The notes under the pieces are model-generated. The model saw nothing but the letters and a program-made list of their open reading frames with translations, was not told the DNA's origin and searched no databases. This document shows positions 60,045-64,000 of a stretch of 64,000 nucleotides of DNA, piece after piece. Position 1 is the stretch's first letter; every line of letters begins with the position of its first letter. The translations under genes and the position numbers were made by a program. The DNA is from Ruminococcus flavefaciens MA2007 (lineage in GTDB: Bacteria; Bacillota; Clostridia; Oscillospirales; Ruminococcaceae), in NCBI RefSeq assembly GCF_000621845.1, contig NZ_JHXF01000010.1:1-64000 (forward strand). Reading direction: 5' to 3'.

Positions 60045-62408
60045 ATGGATCCTAATCAGAATAGACCGCAGGGCAGACGTAAAAACGTTACCTCAGGCGG
60101 CAGCGGAGCACATAGAAGAGGCGACGGTCTCGGCACAGGTCCTGTAGGTTCGGGCAGCTATTCAGGCGGCAGCACCGGCGGAGGCGGCGGTGCTAAAAGA
60201 GCTGCGGCCGGCGGCGGCGGAATCGTTACTCTTATTATCATTGGTTTTATTATATTCAAGCTTATCAGCGGAGGCGGCGGTGCAGGTGACCTTCTCGGTT
60301 CACTTACAGGCGGCGGAAACGGAGGCGGCGGACTTGATATCGGTTCAGTACCGTCAGGCTTCGGCTTCAGCACTGAAGATACCGCGGCAGGCAGCGCTAC
60401 AAGTGACAGTGCTGTTGATACGTCCGTTGCAACAGGCTCTCGTGATAAGAGGACCGTTATAAAGGGCAACAATCAGGACGTTGTGACTATAATGGTATAT
60501 ATGTGCGGTACAGACCTTGAATCAAAGCACGGCATGGCTTCTTCCGATATGGAGGAAATGAGAGCCGCTTCTTACGGTGATAATGTAAATGTTATCGTAT
60601 TCACAGGCGGCTGTGCAAGCTGGAAGATAAACGGTATCAGCAATAAGGTAAACCAGATATACCAGATAAAGAACGGTCAGATCGGCAGACTTGTTGATGA
60701 CGCAGGCAGCAAGGCTATGACCGATCCAAGCAACCTTGCTTCGTTTATCCAGTTCTGTGCAAAGAATTTCCCTGCTAACAGAAACGAGCTTATCCTCTGG
60801 GATCACGGCGGCGGATCAGTTACAGGCTACGGTTACGACGAAAAGAATAAAAACAGCGGTTCTATGACTCTTGAGGGCATTGCTCAGGCACTTAAAAGCG
60901 GCGGCGTTCAGTTTGATTTCGTAGGCTTTGACGCTTGTCTTATGGCAACTGCCGAGACAGCTCTTATGCTCAACGACCACGCAGACTATCTTATAGCTTC
61001 TGAGGAAACAGAGCCGGGTATCGGCTGGTACTACACAAACTGGCTCACAAAGCTGGGCAGCAATACTTCAATGCCTACACTTGACATCGGTAAGAATATC
61101 GTTGACGATTTCGTATCCGAGTGCGGCAAGAAGTGCAGAGGACAGAAGACCACACTTTCGGTTATTGACCTTGCAGAGTTCTCAAATACCGTACCAAAGG
61201 ATCTTTCTGCCTTTGCTAAGTCTATAAGCAGCAAGATAGAAAAGAATGAGTACAAGGATATTTCCAATGCAAGATACTCCACACGTGAGTTTGCACAGGG
61301 CACACGCATAGATCAGGTAGACCTTGTAAATCTTGCTGAGAATGTAGGAACTGCCGAGGGCAAGGCACTTGCTTCTTCGCTTAAAAATGCTGTAAAGTAC
61401 AACAAGACCTCTTCAAATATGACAAACGCTTTTGGTGTATCGATTTATTTCCCATATCAGCGTTCATCATATGTTGACAAGGCTTGCAAAACATACGACA
61501 AGATAGGTATGGATTCCGAGTACGCTCGCTGCATAAGACAGTTCGCTAAGGTAGAGACAGGCGGACAGATAGCAGCAGGCGGCACAGGCTCACCGCTTGA
61601 CGCACTCTTTGGTATGGGCGGTTCTTCAAGCTCATCGGGCAGCCAAGATATGATAGGCTCACTCCTTTCAAGCTTCCTTGGCGGCGGAAGAAGTATTGCA
61701 GGTCTTGACGACAGCAATACAGACTTCATGAAAGATACCGATGTAAATGATACAGCTGAGTATCTTGCTAACAACTATTTCGATGCAACAAAGCTTACAT
61801 GGGAAGAAAAGAACGGCAAGTATACAATGGCTCTTGTAGATTCTCAGTGGGAGCTCGTACACGGTCTTGACCTTAATATGTTCTATGATGACGGTACAGG
61901 CTATATAGACCTGGGACTGGATAATCTCTTTGCCTTTGATGACGACGGAAAGCTCGTTGCTGATACAGATAAGGATTGGTTCTCTATCAACGGCAATGTA
62001 GTGGCTTACTATCACACAGACACGGTTCAGAGCGGAAACGACCTTATAATCTCGGGTTATGTTCCTGCACTTCTCAATGGTGAAAGAGTAAATCTTATCG
62101 TTCAGTTTGTAAATGATGACAACGGAACTATCGTCGGTGCTTCAACAGACTATGTAGGCGGCGAGACAGAGGCAGTTGCCAAGAACCTCACCGAGATAAA
62201 GGCAGGGGACAAGCTTGACTTTATCTGCGATTACTACGACTATGATATGAACTATCAGGACAGCTACATGATCGGAGATCAGGTAACTGTTACCGATAAT
62301 CTGACCATAAGCAACACAAGCGTAGGAAAAGGCTCATGCCATATTCTCTATCGTTTCTCTGATATCTACAATCAGAACTACTGGTCAGAACCTATAGTTA
62401 TAGACTAA
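60045..62408 (+). CDS. Clostripain-family (C11) cysteine peptidase, membrane-anchored
   Basis: The 787-residue protein has a Gly/Arg-rich N-terminal tail (1-58), one membrane segment (about 59-74), a second Gly-rich linker, and a C11 peptidase domain with His254 (WDHGGG) and nucleophile Cys298 (FDACLM). A Gly/Ser-rich insert near 525-565 precedes a C-terminal beta-rich domain. There is no cleavable signal peptide, so it is probably a type II membrane protein with the peptidase outside. C11 enzymes cleave after Arg or Lys and often self-activate. GGAGG precedes the ATG. It is a single-gene unit. Confidence 0.9.
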   Translation: MDPNQNRPQGRRKNVTSGGSGAHRRGDGLGTGPVGSGSYSGGSTGGGGGAKRAAAGGGGIVTLIIIGFIIFKLISGGGGAGDLLGSLTGGGNGGGGLDIGSVPSGFGFSTEDTAAGSATSDSAVDTSVATGSRDKRTVIKGNNQDVVTIMVYMCGTDLESKHGMASSDMEEMRAASYGDNVNVIVFTGGCASWKINGISNKVNQIYQIKNGQIGRLVDDAGSKAMTDPSNLASFIQFCAKNFPANRNELILWDHGGGSVTGYGYDEKNKNSGSMTLEGIAQALKSGGVQFDFVGFDACLMATAETALMLNDHADYLIASEETEPGIGWYYTNWLTKLGSNTSMPTLDIGKNIVDDFVSECGKKCRGQKTTLSVIDLAEFSNTVPKDLSAFAKSISSKIEKNEYKDISNARYSTREFAQGTRIDQVDLVNLAENVGTAEGKALASSLKNAVKYNKTSSNMTNAFGVSIYFPYQRSSYVDKACKTYDKIGMDSEYARCIRQFAKVETGGQIAAGGTGSPLDALFGMGGSSSSSGSQDMIGSLLSSFLGGGRSIAGLDDSNTDFMKDTDVNDTAEYLANNYFDATKLTWEEKNGKYTMALVDSQWELVHGLDLNMFYDDGTGYIDLGLDNLFAFDDDGKLVADTDKDWFSINGNVVAYYHTDTVQSGNDLIISGYVPALLNGERVNLIVQFVNDDNGTIVGASTDYVGGETEAVAKNLTEIKAGDKLDFICDYYDYDMNYQDSYMIGDQVTVTDNLTISNTSVGKGSCHILYRFSDIYNQNYWSEPIVID

Positions 62409-62413
62409 AAATC

Positions 62414-62442
62414 AAGAGCAGTCCATGCGGACTGCTCTTTTT
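62414..62442. terminator. Bidirectional terminator between convergent genes
   Basis: Arms AAGAGCAGTCC/GGACTGCTCTT with loop ATGC, then T residues; A residues on the other side serve the minus-strand gene. Confidence 0.88.
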
Positions 62443-62447
62443 GCATA

Positions 62448-64000
62448 TTATTGTTTTATAAGAAGTTTTCTGAGCCCCACAACATCAAATACATCAACAT
62501 TGCCGTCCTCATTTATATCGGCGTTGGAGCTGTTTGTCAGCTTGCCTGCACCGAGAATATATTTCTGGAGCATTACCAGATCTGCGGTATTCATAGCACC
62601 GTCGCCATTCACATCGCCCTTTACGGTGAGAACAATTTCTTCGGGAATAGCAGGCTCAAGAACGAATTTCTGAGTATCCGCTCCCGTGAAGCTGTTCACA
62701 TTAAAACTTGCTTCTTCCGTTGAGCTGTTCTTGTCGATCTCGACACAGCTTTCGTTCAGGAGCAGTGAATAGCTGCCGTCTTTGTTGCAGATGACTTTGA
62801 ACTTCTGATTATCCGTATCCTTAGCCTCTTCGACAACGAGTTTGTTTGAGCTGTTTACGGCAAGTGCCTGCCCCTTTTGATTCTTGACAGCATAGCTTCC
62901 GTCGCTGAGTTTTGTGAAGCTCCATATCTGATCGTTGAGAGTAAAAGGCATTTTTCCTGTACTGTCAGGCTGTACAGAGACTCCTTTTGCGTCAAACTGG
63001 ACAACATTACCCTTCATATCGAATACAAACTGTTTGCTGTCGATGCTGCGTATCATGTAATTACCATCGGTTATCTGAGGGTGAACAGGGGAAAGGCTCC
63101 ACAGCTGACAGCCGCCCTCCCAGTAATTCCACTGATTTACGTTGCCCCCGTTTTCCTTTGACCATTCATATACATCAAGTCCGCCTGTATCATTGGAGCA
63201 CTTGGACACGATACCGTAATCAGAGCCGCATTTCTTTATCTTGAAGAGCTGATTGTCCTTGCCTGTGTACTTCTGGAGCTCTATATTTACGCCGTCGTCT
63301 GCGGAGCTTTGAGCCGCTGCGATACACATGGACTCGTCGCCTACTGAAACTATCTTGCAGTAATCCTTGTCAACTGCAATGATACGCCACTGCTGAGCCC
63401 AGCTGCTGTTGCGTTCCCACTGCTGGATATTAGTGCCCTCGTCAAGCTTTCCGTTGGGCAGGTCTATCGCCATGTTGCTGTTCTGGTTTATGATATAGTA
63501 GAGGACACCGCTGAGAAGCTCCGTTCCGCTGAGCTTTACCGCAGCGCCGCTGCCGCTTACTGTATCAGCCTTATTTATGAGCTGTGAGTTTTTGTCGGTA
63601 AAATCGGCAAGTCCCGAACGCTCTGACCCGCTGAACTGTTTGGTCTGAACGCCCCATATTGTCTGGTTGTTGCTGCCAACAGCGGTAAATGACATTACCT
63701 TTTTGCCGTTTTCGTCCTTTGCAGCAAGGAAATAGCCTGTATATACCTGATTTCCGATAGTAATTACAGCTGCGGAGTTATCCTGCACCTGCGACCATTT
63801 TCCTGTAACAGAGCCGCTGATAGTTCCGTCAGCGATGAGCTTTATACTGCTGTAATTGATTATTTTTCCGTCAGTTGAGCTGCCGTGATTGATGAATTCG
63901 TAATCACCGACGATATCCTCTTCATTGTAGCCTGTCTCGGAGATAACGTCTCCTGCGTATTCATATGGAGCAACAACAGGCCAGCCTTGCTCGTTGAAAT
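62448..64000 (-). CDS. GH43-like secreted enzyme, C-terminal part, with CBM13 and dockerin (partial)
   Basis: The minus-strand frame is open from the window edge to 62448, giving 517 residues of a longer protein. The first visible residues (GWPVVAPYEYAGD, then GDYEFINHGSS) match the end of GH43 arabinanase-type enzymes and their following beta domain. Two ricin-type beta-trefoil (CBM13) repeats follow, with NSNMAIDLPNG, QQWRI and QLWSLS motifs. The C-terminus is a type I dockerin with both calcium loops (GDVNGDGAMNTADLVML and ADINEDGNVDVFDVVGL). Together this suggests a plant-polysaccharide-degrading cellulosomal enzyme. The catalytic domain is outside the window, so activity is inferred. An internal GTG at 63788 is not the real start. 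Confidence 0.85.
   Translation of the reverse strand, partial: FNEQGWPVVAPYEYAGDVISETGYNEEDIVGDYEFINHGSSTDGKIINYSSIKLIADGTISGSVTGKWSQVQDNSAAVITIGNQVYTGYFLAAKDENGKKVMSFTAVGSNNQTIWGVQTKQFSGSERSGLADFTDKNSQLINKADTVSGSGAAVKLSGTELLSGVLYYIINQNSNMAIDLPNGKLDEGTNIQQWERNSSWAQQWRIIAVDKDYCKIVSVGDESMCIAAAQSSADDGVNIELQKYTGKDNQLFKIKKCGSDYGIVSKCSNDTGGLDVYEWSKENGGNVNQWNYWEGGCQLWSLSPVHPQITDGNYMIRSIDSKQFVFDMKGNVVQFDAKGVSVQPDSTGKMPFTLNDQIWSFTKLSDGSYAVKNQKGQALAVNSSNKLVVEEAKDTDNQKFKVICNKDGSYSLLLNESCVEIDKNSSTEEASFNVNSFTGADTQKFVLEPAIPEEIVLTVKGDVNGDGAMNTADLVMLQKYILGAGKLTNSSNADINEDGNVDVFDVVGLRKLLIKQ

Noticed and set aside
1..64000. CRISPR array, prophage or toxin-antitoxin system
   Set aside because: No regularly spaced direct repeats, phage structural genes or paired small toxin-antitoxin genes were seen on reading both strands.

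Overview
The window looks like a chromosomal piece of an anaerobic, spore-forming Gram-positive gut or rumen bacterium, most likely Ruminococcus or a close relative (Oscillospirales). The reasons are three secreted proteins ending in type I dockerins (the cellulosome/amylosome docking module), a complete eight-gene spoIIIA sporulation operon, a T-box leader in front of alaS, acetate production by Pta-AckA, and strong AAGGAGG-type ribosome binding sites. No species is claimed. I see no prophage, CRISPR array or rRNA. The only mobile element is the tail of an IS200/IS605 transposase at the left edge. Starts were chosen from ribosome binding sites, so several differ from the longest possible reading frame.

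Layout. 1-545: end of the IS200/IS605 element and small repeats. 546-6282: pta and ackA on the minus strand, with a sigma factor and a Thr-rich membrane protein (possible anti-sigma) and a DUF3737 gene between them. 6531-12077: a plus-strand cluster rich in RNA-modification enzymes (tmcAL, mnmA, trmN6, rsmI) plus a HAD phosphatase and a hydrolase-acetyltransferase fusion. 12138-16666: PHP phosphoesterase, YdcF-like protein, a 72-residue orphan, and an unusual TIM-barrel/acyl-CoA-ligase fusion. 16783-20019: a dockerin-bearing papain-family peptidase. 20020-24280: a sugar-type ABC importer (lipoprotein and two permeases, no ATPase) with a long leader. 24333-28972: spoIIIAA-AH. 29159-39843: a long housekeeping run (Asp23-like, GNAT, nusB, TsaD-like, xseAB, ispA, dxs, tlyA, nadK, argR, recN, histidine phosphatase). 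39857-43959: GH42 beta-galactosidase, dtd and a class B PBP. 43993-47871: T-box, alaS, HIT protein and a phosphoribosyltransferase. 47882-51623: comEC, holA and an RNase M5-like gene. 51613-55468: an MBOAT/DHHW pair, an SDR and a membrane protein. 55597-59561: mtnN, a small dockerin protein, a sodium:solute symporter and a GNAT. 59586-59863: a tRNA-Pro/tRNA-Leu unit. 59964-64000: a clostripain-family peptidase and the 3' part of a GH43-like enzyme with CBM13 and dockerin.

How it fits together. Pta and AckA make acetate and ATP; TmcAL, divergent from ackA, uses acetate and ATP to acetylate tRNA. IspA and Dxs supply isoprenoids. The dockerin proteins are expected to be secreted and bound to a scaffoldin that is not in this window. 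The symporter and ABC importer would take up small products.

The most unusual items are these: the MBOAT/DHHW acyl-transfer pair in which the conserved histidines of both partners are replaced; the TIM-barrel/acyl-CoA-synthetase fusion; a ComEC homologue lacking the metallo-beta-lactamase signature; and the isochorismatase-GNAT fusion with a composition step at the junction. No convincing wholly new multi-gene system is evident.
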